NCBI RefSeq assembly: GCF_014698015.1
Contig: NZ_JACXBS010000003.1
Coordinates: 124,001-188,000 of the forward strand
From: Kocuria sp. cx-455
GTDB lineage: Bacteria; Actinomycetota; Actinomycetes; Actinomycetales; Micrococcaceae
Reading direction: 5' to 3'
DNA: 64,000 nucleotides
This document shows positions 9,486 through 18,066 of the stretch, piece by piece. Numbering within the stretch: the first letter of the stretch is position 1; each line of letters starts with the position of its first letter. The position numbers and the translations under genes are program-made. The notes below the pieces were generated by a model. That model saw only the letters and a list, made by a program, of their open reading frames with translations, did no database searches and was not told the DNA's origin.

Positions 9486-9566
9486 TCCGCGCTCGTCTCC
9501 AGATGCCGACGCCGCTCGGTGGCCTAGTTCTCGATGGTCACCGGGCGGCGTCCTTCGTCACCTGGA

Positions 9567-10337
9567 TCAGCCCAGCGGAATGGGCCACGGCACATGGTCC
9601 GAGACGTCCGTGAGGTTGAAGTCCATGTCGGTGAAGAGGTCGTCCAGCAGGTAGTCATCCACGGCCTCGATGCCCAACTTGTGCCCCTGACCGGCGAAGG
9701 GACCCTCGAGCACCGAGGAGTACACACACACGCCGGTCGCGGTGTCCACGGCAATGCGCGTGCGCCCGGGCGCCAGCGGGTGTTCTGCAGTGGAGGGGCG
9801 GTAACGGACTCTCGGCGTGACGGTGGCGAGCCAGACCTTGCGGTTCGCGAAGCGACCCTGGACCACATCCGTGAGATTGGATGGCCGCTGCTCGGGCAGG
9901 TTGTTGGGAATGGGGGCGGAGCCCACACACTCGACCGGGTCCAGGACCGCTTGCCAGCGGCCCCCTCCGAACATGGGGTCGCCATAGGCGGCCTCGGGGC
10001 GGCGTCGTACCAGGCCGTCGTCGTCGTAAAGGGGTGTGACGAGCGCGGGTGGAAGCAGCCATGACTTGGGGGTGGCGGTCACGTAGAAATCGTCGCGGGA
10101 CTTCTCGAGGGAGGTGGCCGTGTAGAGCAATTTGCCCTGCAGCGTCTCGACGCGCAGTTCCGACGGCCGCCGAATCCACGCCCGCACAGGTAGCGCTGCC
10201 GGATGGTTGTCGCTCTCCGTCCAGTGCAGCGTGAACTGCAGCGTGTCCCACCGCCACGGGGACGATCGGCACAGCGCGGCGAACTGATTGGCCGGTACGG
10301 TCACTCGGGCGGGGCGGGATTCCCACGGTGCGCTCAT
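9567..10337 (-). CDS. Conserved-looking actinobacterial protein of unknown function
   Basis: This soluble 256-residue protein has no signal peptide or membrane segment. It is rich in tryptophan and tyrosine (PWRWDTLQFTLHW, AYGDPMFGGGRW), with alternating hydrophobic patterning that suggests a beta-rich fold, and contains VVQGRFANRKVWLATVTPRVRYRP near the centre. I cannot assign a family. The ATG at 10337 is preceded by TAGACT with a 6-nt gap and no ribosome site, so a leaderless mRNA is likely. It diverges from the prepilin peptidase gene over a 78-bp spacer. Confidence 0.65.
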   Translation of the reverse strand: MSAPWESRPARVTVPANQFAALCRSSPWRWDTLQFTLHWTESDNHPAALPVRAWIRRPSELRVETLQGKLLYTATSLEKSRDDFYVTATPKSWLLPPALVTPLYDDDGLVRRRPEAAYGDPMFGGGRWQAVLDPVECVGSAPIPNNLPEQRPSNLTDVVQGRFANRKVWLATVTPRVRYRPSTAEHPLAPGRTRIAVDTATGVCVYSSVLEGPFAGQGHKLGIEAVDDYLLDDLFTDMDFNLTDVSDHVPWPIPLG

Positions 10338-10343
10338 GCGTCC

Positions 10344-10408
10344 AGTCTAGGAACTCGTACTGCACATCCGCTGAGGTGGCTGACGGTGTCCACGGGCGCG
10401 CTTAGGAT
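10344..10408. promoter_or_regulatory. Divergent leaderless-type -10 elements
   Basis: Two TANNNT hexamers point outward: TAGACT on the minus strand (10349-10344), 6 nt before the start at 10337, and TAGGAT on the plus strand (10403-10408), 7 nt before the start at 10416. Both spacings put transcription start at or beside the start codon. Neither gene has a convincing Shine-Dalgarno sequence, although GGGGA lies just before 10416. Confidence 0.55.
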
Positions 10409-10415
10409 GGGGACC

Positions 10416-10955
10416 ATGATGCAGCCAATGACGGCGGGTGTCGGGGTGTTCGTGGGGGACCAGCTTCACGCTGCCAACGCTTCAGGGTGGTTGGCCGCGG
10501 CGACCTGTGCCCTGGGTGTCCTGGTTCTTGCGTGCACCGGAGTGTGGTTGGCCGCGACCGACATCCGCTACCACCGGCTGCCGCGCAAAGTGGTGTGGCC
10601 GCTGTACCCCGCCGTCACCGCACCCCTGGGAGCCTCCGCGAGTCTCGGTGGTGAACCCGTCCGGTGGTGGTGGATGCTATGGGGCTTCATGATCATGGGC
10701 GGGCTGTTCGTTCTGCTGCGCCTTGTCTATCCGGCCGGCATGGGTCTGGGAGACGTCCGGCTGGCGGGAGTCCTGGGCATCGCCACGGGTTTCGCGTCCG
10801 TGAGCCACACGTTCATGGCCATCGCGGTGACCTTTGTCCTGGCCGGTTTGTTCTCCGCGGCTCTCCTGGCCACGCGCAAGATCGACATGTCCTCCCGGGT
10901 AGCCTTCGGACCCTTCATGCTGGTGGGCAGTCTGGGAGTCTTGGCGTTCATGTAG
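10416..10955 (+). CDS. A24-family prepilin peptidase-like membrane protease
   Basis: This 179-residue polytopic membrane protein carries both aspartate motifs of the TadV/CpaA type IV prepilin peptidases: Asp49 in ATDIRYHRLPR after the second helix and Asp113 in GMGLGDVRLAG. The length matches the short peptidase-only form that lacks the N-methyltransferase domain. These enzymes cleave class III leader peptides of Flp/Tad prepilins. No pilin or tad gene is present in the window, so the substrates must lie elsewhere or the gene is an orphan. ATG codons at 10407, 10416 and 10419 compete; I prefer 10416 because of TAGGAT 7 nt upstream. Confidence 0.8.
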   Translation: MMQPMTAGVGVFVGDQLHAANASGWLAAATCALGVLVLACTGVWLAATDIRYHRLPRKVVWPLYPAVTAPLGASASLGGEPVRWWWMLWGFMIMGGLFVLLRLVYPAGMGLGDVRLAGVLGIATGFASVSHTFMAIAVTFVLAGLFSAALLATRKIDMSSRVAFGPFMLVGSLGVLAFM

Positions 10956-11013
10956 GCCGGTCGGGTAGACAGGAAGCTCAGCGTGCCAGCCCGACCAGCA
11001 GGAGGACCGCCCC

Positions 11014-11481
11014 GTGGCCACACCCGAATTCATCGTGGAATTGCGCAAGAAGATCGGTCACGACCTCCTGTGGCTGCCCGGCTGCACCGCCGTGGTCGTC
11101 CACGAGGGCAAGGTTCTGCTCGGTCAGCGCTCCGACAACGGCAACTGGGGTCTGATTACCGGCATTGTGGAGCCGGGGGAGGACCCGGGCGTTGCCGCAC
11201 GGCGCGAATGTCTCGAGGAAACCGGTGTGGACGTTGAAGTCCAAGCGCTCGTGGGGGTCAAAGCCTACGACGCCGTACGGTTCCCCAACGGAGACGTGTG
11301 CCAGTTCCTGGACCACACCTTTCTGTGCCGTTACGTGAGCGGCGAGGCGCGGGTCGCGGATGACGAATCCTTGATCGTGGGCTGGTATGACCTGGCTGAT
11401 CTGCCGTCAATCCCCGCGCACCAGCTGGAGCGGTTGCGCGCGGCCCTCGAGTTCACCGGGGTCACCGCATTCGAGCGTTGA
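11014..11481 (+). CDS. NUDIX hydrolase
   Basis: This 155-residue enzyme contains a complete Nudix box, GIVEPGEDPGVAARRECLEETGV, fitting G-x5-E-x7-REUxEExGU, which binds magnesium and hydrolyses a diphosphate linkage X-NDP. The N-terminal sequence IVELRKKIGHDLLWLPGCTAVVV is typical of a subgroup annotated as ADP-ribose or nucleotide diphosphate hydrolases, but the substrate cannot be read from sequence. The GTG at 11014 has AGGAGG about 8 nt upstream. It is the last gene before the polyol locus. Confidence 0.88.
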   Translation: MATPEFIVELRKKIGHDLLWLPGCTAVVVHEGKVLLGQRSDNGNWGLITGIVEPGEDPGVAARRECLEETGVDVEVQALVGVKAYDAVRFPNGDVCQFLDHTFLCRYVSGEARVADDESLIVGWYDLADLPSIPAHQLERLRAALEFTGVTAFER

Positions 11482-11503
11482 GTTCCCACCCGAATAAACC
11501 CGG

Positions 11504-11541
11504 TCTCATGTGAGACGCGGCTGTCGCTCATCTGATATTCT
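11504..11541 (+). promoter_or_regulatory. Tandem operator and promoter of the mannitol/arabitol dehydrogenase gene
   Basis: Two related 12-mers, TCTCATGTGAGA (11504-11515) and GCTCATCTGATA (11526-11537), are spaced 22 bp start to start, about two helical turns. A possible -10 element, TATTCT (11536-11541), overlaps the second copy, and TGAGAC (11511-11516) lies 19 bp upstream as a weak -35. The same arrangement occurs before the ATPase gene at 21371-21404. I infer binding of the SorC-family regulator encoded at 14600-15562. Confidence 0.7.
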
Positions 11542-11596
11542 CCAGTGTGACCCAGCTCTCCCCGCTGCGGTTGGCTGCACACCCCTGGAGGATCTC

Positions 11597-13129
11597 GTGA
11601 GTTCTGACCATGCTGCGGGACAGGCCCGCCCCCTGAATCGTTCGGTCCTCGACGCGCTGGAGATTCCGGTGCCCGGATATGACCGCTCCAACGTCACCGT
11701 GGGGATCGTGCACTTTGGTGTGGGCGGCTTTCACCGAGCGCACCAGGCGATGTACCTCGACCAGCTGATGAATAAAGGCGTGGGGCTCGACTGGGGCATT
11801 GCCGGCATGGGGGTGCTGCCCGGGGACGCTGCCATGCAGAAGGCCCTGGAGGAACAGGATCACCTGTACACGCTGGTTCTCAAGCACCCGGACGGCACTT
11901 TGGAACCGCGAGTCATCGGGTCGATCGTCGATTACGTCCTGGCACCGGCTCAGCCTGAACGCGCCATGAACGTGCTGACCGCGCCCAGCACGCGCATCGT
12001 TTCCCTGACCATCACCGAAGGCGGCTACAACTTCAATCAGGCCACGGGGCGGTTCGATGAGACCAACCCTGGCGTGGTGCATGATCTCGAGCAAGTCCAG
12101 GCGGCGGAGAGAGGACTCTCCGCCGAGCCGCCCGCCACCGTGTTCGGCCTGGTCGTGGAGGCGCTGGCGCAACGCAGGGCGGCGGGGGTCGAGCCTTTCA
12201 CCGTGATGTCCTGCGACAACATCCAGGGCAACGGTGACATGGCACGGGAGCAGTTCACGGCCTATGCCCGGCTGCGTGATCCCGAGCTGGCGGAGTGGAT
12301 CCAGGAGACCGTTCCTTTCCCCAATTCCATGGTCGACCGCATCACCCCGGTCACCACGGACGCGGACCGCGAACTCGTCACCCGTGAGTTCGGTGTGGTG
12401 GACGCCTGGCCAGTCGTGTGCGAACCGTTCACCCAGTGGGCGCTCGAGGATTCCTTCGTGTCCGGGCGGCCGCCGTTGGAGGACGTCGGTGTGCAGGTCG
12501 TTCCCGACGTGGTGCCATACGAACTCATGAAGCTCCGGTTGCTCAACGCCAGCCACCAGGCCCTGTGCTACCCCGGCTACCTGGCCGGCTACCGCTACGC
12601 GCACGAGGTCTGCCAGGATCCGCTCTTCGTGGAGTATTTACTGGCCTACATGGATCGTGAAGCCACGCCCACCCTGCAGCCCGTGGAGGGAGTGGACCTC
12701 CACGCCTACAAGCGCCAGCTGATCGAACGATTCGCAAACCCCCATGTCCGGGACACTCTGGCGCGATTGTGCGCCGAGTCCTCCGACCGGATCCCCAAGT
12801 GGTTGGTCCCGGTCATCAAGCAGAATCTGGCCGCCGGAGGAGACGTCACCCTTTCGGCCACCATTGTGGCCTCGTGGGCGCGCTACGCCGAAGGAACGGA
12901 CGAGAACGGGCAGCCGATCGACGTGGTCGATCAGCGCAAGGACCGTGTCATGATTGCCGCCGCGCAGCACGATGATGACGAACTCGCGTTCATCCGCGAC
13001 CCCGAACTGTTTGGCGATCTCGTGGAGTTCCCCGAGTTCACCACACCGTATCTCGCGGCGCTGCGGAGTTTCCGTAGCCGAGGCGCGCGGGCCACGATCC
13101 ACGCGGCGGTTGACGGAACTCTCGCCTGA
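11597..13129 (+). CDS. Mannitol 2-dehydrogenase / D-arabinitol 4-dehydrogenase family enzyme
   Basis: This 510-residue member of the polyol-specific long-chain dehydrogenases oxidises D-mannitol to D-fructose and/or D-arabitol to D-xylulose with NAD. The nucleotide-binding motif VHFGVGGFHRAHQ is near residue 38, and the catalytic set is Lys312, Asn317 and His320 in MKLRLLNASHQ, with the same spacing as Lys295/Asn300/His303 of the Pseudomonas enzyme. GGAGG lies 5 nt before the GTG at 11597, so the 29 codons of open frame upstream are not used. Operators upstream tie it to the SorC regulon. The neighbouring xylulokinase makes arabitol a plausible substrate alongside mannitol. Confidence 0.9.
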   Translation: MSSDHAAGQARPLNRSVLDALEIPVPGYDRSNVTVGIVHFGVGGFHRAHQAMYLDQLMNKGVGLDWGIAGMGVLPGDAAMQKALEEQDHLYTLVLKHPDGTLEPRVIGSIVDYVLAPAQPERAMNVLTAPSTRIVSLTITEGGYNFNQATGRFDETNPGVVHDLEQVQAAERGLSAEPPATVFGLVVEALAQRRAAGVEPFTVMSCDNIQGNGDMAREQFTAYARLRDPELAEWIQETVPFPNSMVDRITPVTTDADRELVTREFGVVDAWPVVCEPFTQWALEDSFVSGRPPLEDVGVQVVPDVVPYELMKLRLLNASHQALCYPGYLAGYRYAHEVCQDPLFVEYLLAYMDREATPTLQPVEGVDLHAYKRQLIERFANPHVRDTLARLCAESSDRIPKWLVPVIKQNLAAGGDVTLSATIVASWARYAEGTDENGQPIDVVDQRKDRVMIAAAQHDDDELAFIRDPELFGDLVEFPEFTTPYLAALRSFRSRGARATIHAAVDGTLA

Positions 13130-13150
13130 GCCGCCCGGTCTCCGAGCGGC
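13130..13150. terminator. Weak hairpin between convergent dehydrogenase and kinase genes
   Basis: GCCGC (13130-13134) and GCGGC (13146-13150) can form a 5-bp stem in the 25-bp gap between two convergent stop codons. It is the only terminator candidate in that space and lacks a U-run. Confidence 0.3.
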
Positions 13151-13154
13151 GTCG

Positions 13155-14573
13155 TCAGCTCAATTGGTCCTGGTACCTGCGCCGCAGCGCCCCGTAGCGC
13201 GCGCGGAAATCGCCCACGCCGGTGTCGCCGGTGGGTGCCAACTCGCTGTCGATCACGCGAGGCCAGTCGGGTTGCTGCCCGGTCGCGGCCCATGCGGCTT
13301 GGCGAGCGGCACCCAGCGCCACATATTCCGCGGAGCGCGGGACACTGACGGTCAGGTTCAGGGTGTCCGGGAGGACACTGCGCAGCGCGTCCGACTTGGC
13401 GCCGCCTCCGATGAGCAACACCCGCTCCACGTCCACGTGGATATCGCGCAGGATGTCCAGGCAGTCCGCCAGTGAATTCGCCACGGCCAGGACGGCGGAG
13501 CGCGCGAGATTTTCTCGCGTGAACGACGCACGGGTGAGGCCGTCCAAGCGGCCGGTGGCCCCGGGCAAATTGGGCGTGCGCTCGCCGTCGAAATAGGGGA
13601 GCATCGTGAGTCCGCCGGCGTCGCTGGGTCCGCTCGTGGCCAGCCGCGTGAATTCGTCCAGATCGGCTCCCAGCGTCTGGGCCGTGGTGGTCATGACGCG
13701 CGCGGCATTGATGGTGCACAGCAGGGGGAGGTGCTGGCCGGTGGCGTCCGCGAAACCGGCAGTGACGCCGGAGCGGTCAATGGTGGGTTCGGCGCTGCAC
13801 GCGAAAACGGTGCCCGAGGTGCCCACGGAAATGGTCACCTCGCCCGGTTCCAGGTTCAGTCCCAGCCCGGCGGCGGCATTGTCTCCCGCGCCCGCGCCAA
13901 CCACGGCGGGTGTACCGCCGGCTCCTCGCCACTCCGCACGGAGGGTTCCGGCGGGCTCGTGGGCGGCCAACACCCGCGGAAGTTGCGGAACCGCGCCGAA
14001 ATACTCCTGCAGCAGCTCGGGCCGGTACTGATTGTCCGTGGCGTTGAAGTAGCCGGTGCCGGAAGCATCCGAGCGATCCGTGACGAACTCACCGCTCAGG
14101 TGGAGGGTCAGCCAGTCGTGCGGCAACATGACTCGTTGCACCCGGGCGGCGGCACGGGGCTCGTTCTCGCGCAACCACGCGAGCTTGGTCAGGGTCATGG
14201 AGCTCACGGGCGCCATATTGACCGTTTCCATCCACCAGTCCACGCCGTAATCGCTCACCATGCGGGCGGCCTGCGGCGCGCTGCGCACGTCGTTCCACAG
14301 CAGTGCATCATGCACGGGTGCGCCCTGGGCGTCCACGGCCACCATGCCGTGCTGTTGCCCGGCCACGGATACGCCCACCACATCGCCGCGCTCGGCAACT
14401 CCCGCCTCCCGCCACGCGGTCTTGAGGGCCTCCAGCCACACGTGTGGATCGACACTCGTGCCGTCCGGGTGGGGTGCCGCGGCGGTCGAGAGCACGGTGC
14501 CGCTCTCCAAATCCACCACCACTACTTTGCAGGACTGTGTTGAGGAATCGATCCCCACCACCGTTGCAGACAT
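13155..14573 (-). CDS. xylB: Xylulokinase (FGGY carbohydrate kinase)
   Basis: The enzyme phosphorylates D-xylulose to D-xylulose 5-phosphate, feeding the pentose phosphate pathway. The 472-residue protein has the FGGY two-domain layout with GIDSSTQSCKVVVVD at the N-terminus (phosphate loop), the substrate region AGQQHGMV and LLWNDVR, the catalytic base candidate Asp231 in GAGAGDNAA and GGGAKSDALR in the C-terminal ATP domain. It follows the SorC regulator by 26 bp on the same strand, with AAAGG before its ATG, so the two form an operon. Within a mannitol/arabitol locus it corresponds to mtlY of Pseudomonas. Confidence 0.9.
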   Translation of the reverse strand: MSATVVGIDSSTQSCKVVVVDLESGTVLSTAAAPHPDGTSVDPHVWLEALKTAWREAGVAERGDVVGVSVAGQQHGMVAVDAQGAPVHDALLWNDVRSAPQAARMVSDYGVDWWMETVNMAPVSSMTLTKLAWLRENEPRAAARVQRVMLPHDWLTLHLSGEFVTDRSDASGTGYFNATDNQYRPELLQEYFGAVPQLPRVLAAHEPAGTLRAEWRGAGGTPAVVGAGAGDNAAAGLGLNLEPGEVTISVGTSGTVFACSAEPTIDRSGVTAGFADATGQHLPLLCTINAARVMTTTAQTLGADLDEFTRLATSGPSDAGGLTMLPYFDGERTPNLPGATGRLDGLTRASFTRENLARSAVLAVANSLADCLDILRDIHVDVERVLLIGGGAKSDALRSVLPDTLNLTVSVPRSAEYVALGAARQAAWAATGQQPDWPRVIDSELAPTGDTGVGDFRARYGALRRRYQDQLS

Positions 14574-14599
14574 ATGTGAATACCTTTCGGGAATCTAGG

Positions 14600-15562
14600 T
14601 CAGCCGGCGCTGGCCGGCGTGGGTTCGGGGCGGTCGACGAGTGCGGCCAAAGCTTGGCGCAGTGGTTGGTCACACACAAGAACATCAATGAGACCGGCAC
14701 GCGCGGCTGCGCGGACCGCAGGCGCCCGGCCGGCGTCGTAGGCTGCGGCCACGGTGGTACGAGCGTGTTTGATTTGATCTACCGAGGCAGCCACGACCAT
14801 GGACTCGACCGGCGACTCGACCGGCGCGCCGTCCGCAGCCAGGAGATGTCCCGAAATTTCGGCGACGGCGCCCGCGGTGCGGGCTTGTTCGGCTACCTCA
14901 GGGGGCACCCTGTTCCACACGGACGACAGCTCTGGCGACCAGGCCCCGATCGCGATCAGGGCGACGTCCAGGGCATTGGCCCGGTCGAGCGTCCCTGCAA
15001 GTTCCGGGCTTGTCATGAGCGCGTGGGCGTTCTCCACGATGAGCGGCGCCCACAGCGGCCACGCGGATTGGCAATCCAGATCCGCCAGGAGACGGGGGGC
15101 GGCATGGTTGTCCTCGTCAGTGAGCGCTCCCGCCAGTTGGATGACCTGATTGTGGGGCAGCTGTGGCAGCTCCCGAGTCACAAGTTGAAGAGTGCGGGAC
15201 CATGAAATGCCCAGCACATCTCCGGGCTCGACCTGGTCCATGAAGACACGAGCGGTTTCCCTGGCCAGAGTGTGACGATCGGCGGGCCACGGCCCGGCCC
15301 CCACCGTGACGACCCGGTGAATTCCGAGTGCCCGGGCGAGCTGAGCGTCCTGGCCATTGTCCGGAACAACGATCTCGATGCGGACGATTCCGGTGTCTTG
15401 CGCCTCCTGGATGAGCGCGGCCACCTGGAATCGCGACAAATTGATCTGTTTGCCGATCGCCACCTTGGATGCGCCGTCCACGAAGTACAGCTGGGCCAAT
15501 TGAGCCAGTAATTTTTGGCGCTCCGGTGGATCACTGGGGGGCCATGGATCGGTTGTGGGCAT
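14600..15562 (-). CDS. SorC-family sugar-responsive transcriptional regulator
   Basis: This 320-residue regulator has an N-terminal helix-turn-helix (about residues 20-60, YFVDGASKVAIGKQINLSRFQVAALIQEA) followed by the sugar-phosphate-binding SorC domain, a catalytically dead phosphosugar-isomerase fold, with GDVLGISWSRTLQ and NALDVALIAIGAW as landmarks. Members sense sugar phosphates and bind palindromic operators. It is encoded divergently from the ABC importer and upstream of the kinase. The operator-like motifs 30 to 90 bp from its start and at two other promoters in the locus make it the probable regulator of the regulon, including itself. Ligand candidates are D-xylulose 5-phosphate or fructose phosphates; this is inference. 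Confidence 0.87.
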   Translation of the reverse strand: MPTTDPWPPSDPPERQKLLAQLAQLYFVDGASKVAIGKQINLSRFQVAALIQEAQDTGIVRIEIVVPDNGQDAQLARALGIHRVVTVGAGPWPADRHTLARETARVFMDQVEPGDVLGISWSRTLQLVTRELPQLPHNQVIQLAGALTDEDNHAAPRLLADLDCQSAWPLWAPLIVENAHALMTSPELAGTLDRANALDVALIAIGAWSPELSSVWNRVPPEVAEQARTAGAVAEISGHLLAADGAPVESPVESMVVAASVDQIKHARTTVAAAYDAGRAPAVRAAARAGLIDVLVCDQPLRQALAALVDRPEPTPASAG

Positions 15563-15568
15563 TTCTCA

Positions 15569-15656
15569 CCGCATCTGAGGGGTCGACTCTTGATCATCTG
15601 AGTCTATATGACTACCATCACATCTCAGATGTGAATCTCTGGATTCTCACTTGAGA
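15569..15656. promoter_or_regulatory. Divergent operator region of the polyol importer and SorC regulator
   Basis: Four related motifs lie between the divergent genes: CCGCATCTGAGG (15569-15580, weak), GATCATCTGAGT (15592-15603), TCTCAGATGTGA (15623-15634) and TCTCACTTGAGA (15645-15656). The third belongs to a perfect palindrome with 8-bp arms, TCACATCT and AGATGTGA, at 15618-15634 around a single base. The third and fourth are again 22 bp apart. The arrangement supports autoregulation and control of the importer operon. Confidence 0.7.
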
Positions 15657-15712
15657 GTAGCTGTCGCTAGCTGCGCTCTTCCGACATCAGAACATCGATG
15701 ACAAGGAACATC

Positions 15713-17119
15713 ATGCGTCACAGCACAGCTGCTCCGGGTCGCACCAAGGGCCGAAATTGCACCACCGGGCGCCGGGGAATGTGGTGGCAGGCCTTGCTAC
15801 TGGCCCTGTTCACGGGCTTCGCGATGACCGGGTGTGCCGCATCCGCGGACGAGACCAAGGACGAGATCGTCGTGGCCATCGTCTCCAATCCGCAAATGCA
15901 GGATGCCATAGAACTGCAGGACGAGTTCACCAAGGCCCACCCGGACGTCAACGTGAAATTCGTGTCCCTGCCCGAGAACGAGGCCCGCGCCAAGATCACC
16001 GCCTCTGTCGCTACCGGTGGTGGCGAGTTCGACGTGGTGATGATCTCCAACTACGAAACCCCGATCTGGGCCGAAAACGGTTGGATCGAGAACCTCCAGC
16101 CCTACATCGACAAGACCGAGGGGTATGACGATCAGGACTTCATCGGTTCGATCCGCGAGGCGCTGAGTTATGAAGACGACATGTACTCCGTGCCGTTCTA
16201 CGGGGAGTCCTCATTCCTCGTCTACAACGAGGAGATGTTCAAGAACGCCGGCGTCACCATGCCAAAGAACCCCACCTGGCCGCAGATCAATGAGCTGGCG
16301 GCCAAACTCGATGACCCGGACAACGGTGTCTCCGGTATCTGCCTGCGCGGACTGGCCGGCTGGGGTGAGGTCATGGCGCCGCTGAGTACGGTCATGAACA
16401 CCTATGGCGGCGGCTGGTTCGACCAGGATTGGAACCCCACCCTCACCTCGGACAAGACCAAGCAGGCCGTCGACGAGTACGTGAATCTGGTTCGCGAACA
16501 TGGCCAGCCCGGCGCGGCGACGTCCGGCTACGGCGACTGCATTACCCGCTACAGCCAGGGAAACGCTGCCATGTGGTATGACGCCACGGCCATGGTGTCC
16601 TCGATCGAGGACCCCGCGTCCTCCACCGTTGCGGGGAAGAACGGTTACGCCCCCGCCCCCGTCATGGACACCGAAGACGCGGGGTGGCTTTACAGCTGGT
16701 CACTGGCCATCCCCAGCACCTCCGATCACAAGGACGCCGCGTGGGATTTTGTCTCCTGGATGACCAACAAGGACTACATCCAACTCGTGGGTGAGCGCTT
16801 CGGCTGGGAACGCGTGCCACCGGGATCGCGCTATTCCACCTACCAAGTACCCGAGTACCGCAAGATCTCTCAGGCGTACGCGCAGCCCACACTGGACGCC
16901 ATGGACGGCGCGTCCCAGGAAACCTCCATGACTCACCCGGTCCCGTACGACGGCCTGCAGTTCGTGGCCATTCCGGAGTTCCAGGATCTGGGTACCCGTG
17001 TGGGCCAGCAGATTTCGGCGGCCGTAGCCGGTCAGATCACCGTCGACGAGGCCCTGGAACAGTCCCAGGCCTATGCAGAACAGGTGGCTCGCACCTATCA
17101 GCGTGAGGAAGGCCAGTAA
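15713..17119 (+). CDS. Polyol ABC importer, solute-binding lipoprotein (MtlE/SmoE type)
   Basis: This 468-residue family 1 extracellular binding protein captures a sugar alcohol for the importer. A basic N-terminus, a hydrophobic stretch and the lipobox AMTGC place the lipid-modified cysteine at Cys41. The mature part has typical landmarks: FDVVMISNYETPIWAENGWIENL, PFYGESSFLVYNEEMFKNAGV and a C-terminal hydrophilic tail. The ATG at 15713 is favoured over the in-frame ATG at 15698 because AAGGAA precedes it by 4-5 nt. It heads an operon with the two permeases. Mannitol, sorbitol or arabitol are the likely ligands, judged from the flanking dehydrogenases and kinase. Confidence 0.88.
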   Translation: MRHSTAAPGRTKGRNCTTGRRGMWWQALLLALFTGFAMTGCAASADETKDEIVVAIVSNPQMQDAIELQDEFTKAHPDVNVKFVSLPENEARAKITASVATGGGEFDVVMISNYETPIWAENGWIENLQPYIDKTEGYDDQDFIGSIREALSYEDDMYSVPFYGESSFLVYNEEMFKNAGVTMPKNPTWPQINELAAKLDDPDNGVSGICLRGLAGWGEVMAPLSTVMNTYGGGWFDQDWNPTLTSDKTKQAVDEYVNLVREHGQPGAATSGYGDCITRYSQGNAAMWYDATAMVSSIEDPASSTVAGKNGYAPAPVMDTEDAGWLYSWSLAIPSTSDHKDAAWDFVSWMTNKDYIQLVGERFGWERVPPGSRYSTYQVPEYRKISQAYAQPTLDAMDGASQETSMTHPVPYDGLQFVAIPEFQDLGTRVGQQISAAVAGQITVDEALEQSQAYAEQVARTYQREEGQ

Positions 17120-17124
17120 CCGCT

Positions 17125-18066
17125 ATGTCCACATCAACCGGGGCCGCCCGTACGAGCCGCCCACGCACATCTCGCGCCCAAACGCCGCGTCGCAGTGACG
17201 CGTGGCAGCGGCGCCTACCGCTGCTGCCGGCATTGATCTTCACGATCATTGCCACGCAGATCCCGTTCCTGATCACCATTTGGTACTCGCTGCGCTCGTG
17301 GAACCTGTTGAATCCGGCCTCGGACGTGTTCGTCGGTCTGAGCAACTACATCGAGATTTTCGCCGACCGCACCTTCCGCCAGGTTGCGATGAACTCGGTG
17401 ATCTACACCCTCGGCTGCGTACTGATCGCCATGGTGCTCGGCATCCTGTTCGCGCTCCTGCTCGACCGCAAGTTCCTGGGCCGTGGCGTGGTACGAACCC
17501 TGCTGATCACACCGTTCTTGATCATGCCGGTGGCGGCAGCCACGTTGTGGTCCACGTCCATGTTCAACCCCACGTACGGTTTGGTGAACTGGGTGTTGGG
17601 GATTTTTGGAATCCCAGCCGTGGACTGGACGTCATCCCACCCCGTCATCTCGATCCTGATCGCCCTGGTGTGGCAGTGGACCCCGTTCATGATGCTTCTG
17701 ATCCTGGCGGGTCTTCAGTCCCAGCCCAAGGACGTTCTGGAGGCCGCGCAGATGGACGGCGCTACCGCCCTGCAGACGTTCTTCTTCATCACCCTGCCGC
17801 ACCTGCGCCGCTACATCGAACTGTCCGTGCTGTTGGGTGCGATTTACGTGGTCAATACCTTCGACCAGATCTATTTGATGACCGCCGGCGGGCCCGGTAC
17901 CAGTAGTGCCAACTTGCCGTACTACATCTATCAACGCGCCTTCCTGGGCTTTGACATCGGTCAGGCCGCAGCCATGGGCGTGGTGGTTGTCATTGCCACG
18001 ATCATCATTGCCAACTTCGCCCTGCGATTGATTTTCAAGGGCTTCATGAGCACGGAGCAGAACTGA
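17125..18066 (+). CDS. Polyol ABC importer permease 1 (MtlF/SmoF type)
   Basis: This 313-residue MalF-type inner membrane permease has six predicted helices after a basic N-terminal tail, and the cytoplasmic EAA loop EAAQMDGATALQTFFFITLPHL near residue 208 that docks the ATPase. It starts 5 bp after the binding-protein stop codon with GAGGAAGG upstream, and its stop overlaps the next start (TGATG). GGPGTSSANLPYYIYQRAF before the last helix is a common family feature. The set of binding protein plus two permeases corresponds to mtlEFG of Pseudomonas or smoEFG of Rhodobacter. Confidence 0.9.
   Translation: MSTSTGAARTSRPRTSRAQTPRRSDAWQRRLPLLPALIFTIIATQIPFLITIWYSLRSWNLLNPASDVFVGLSNYIEIFADRTFRQVAMNSVIYTLGCVLIAMVLGILFALLLDRKFLGRGVVRTLLITPFLIMPVAAATLWSTSMFNPTYGLVNWVLGIFGIPAVDWTSSHPVISILIALVWQWTPFMMLLILAGLQSQPKDVLEAAQMDGATALQTFFFITLPHLRRYIELSVLLGAIYVVNTFDQIYLMTAGGPGTSSANLPYYIYQRAFLGFDIGQAAAMGVVVVIATIIIANFALRLIFKGFMSTEQN

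Noticed and set aside
15618..15634. Perfect palindrome TCACATCT-C-AGATGTGA considered as a Crp/GlxR site
   Set aside because: Its half-sites and 22-bp partner spacing fit the local polyol operator family better than TGTGA-N6-TCACA.
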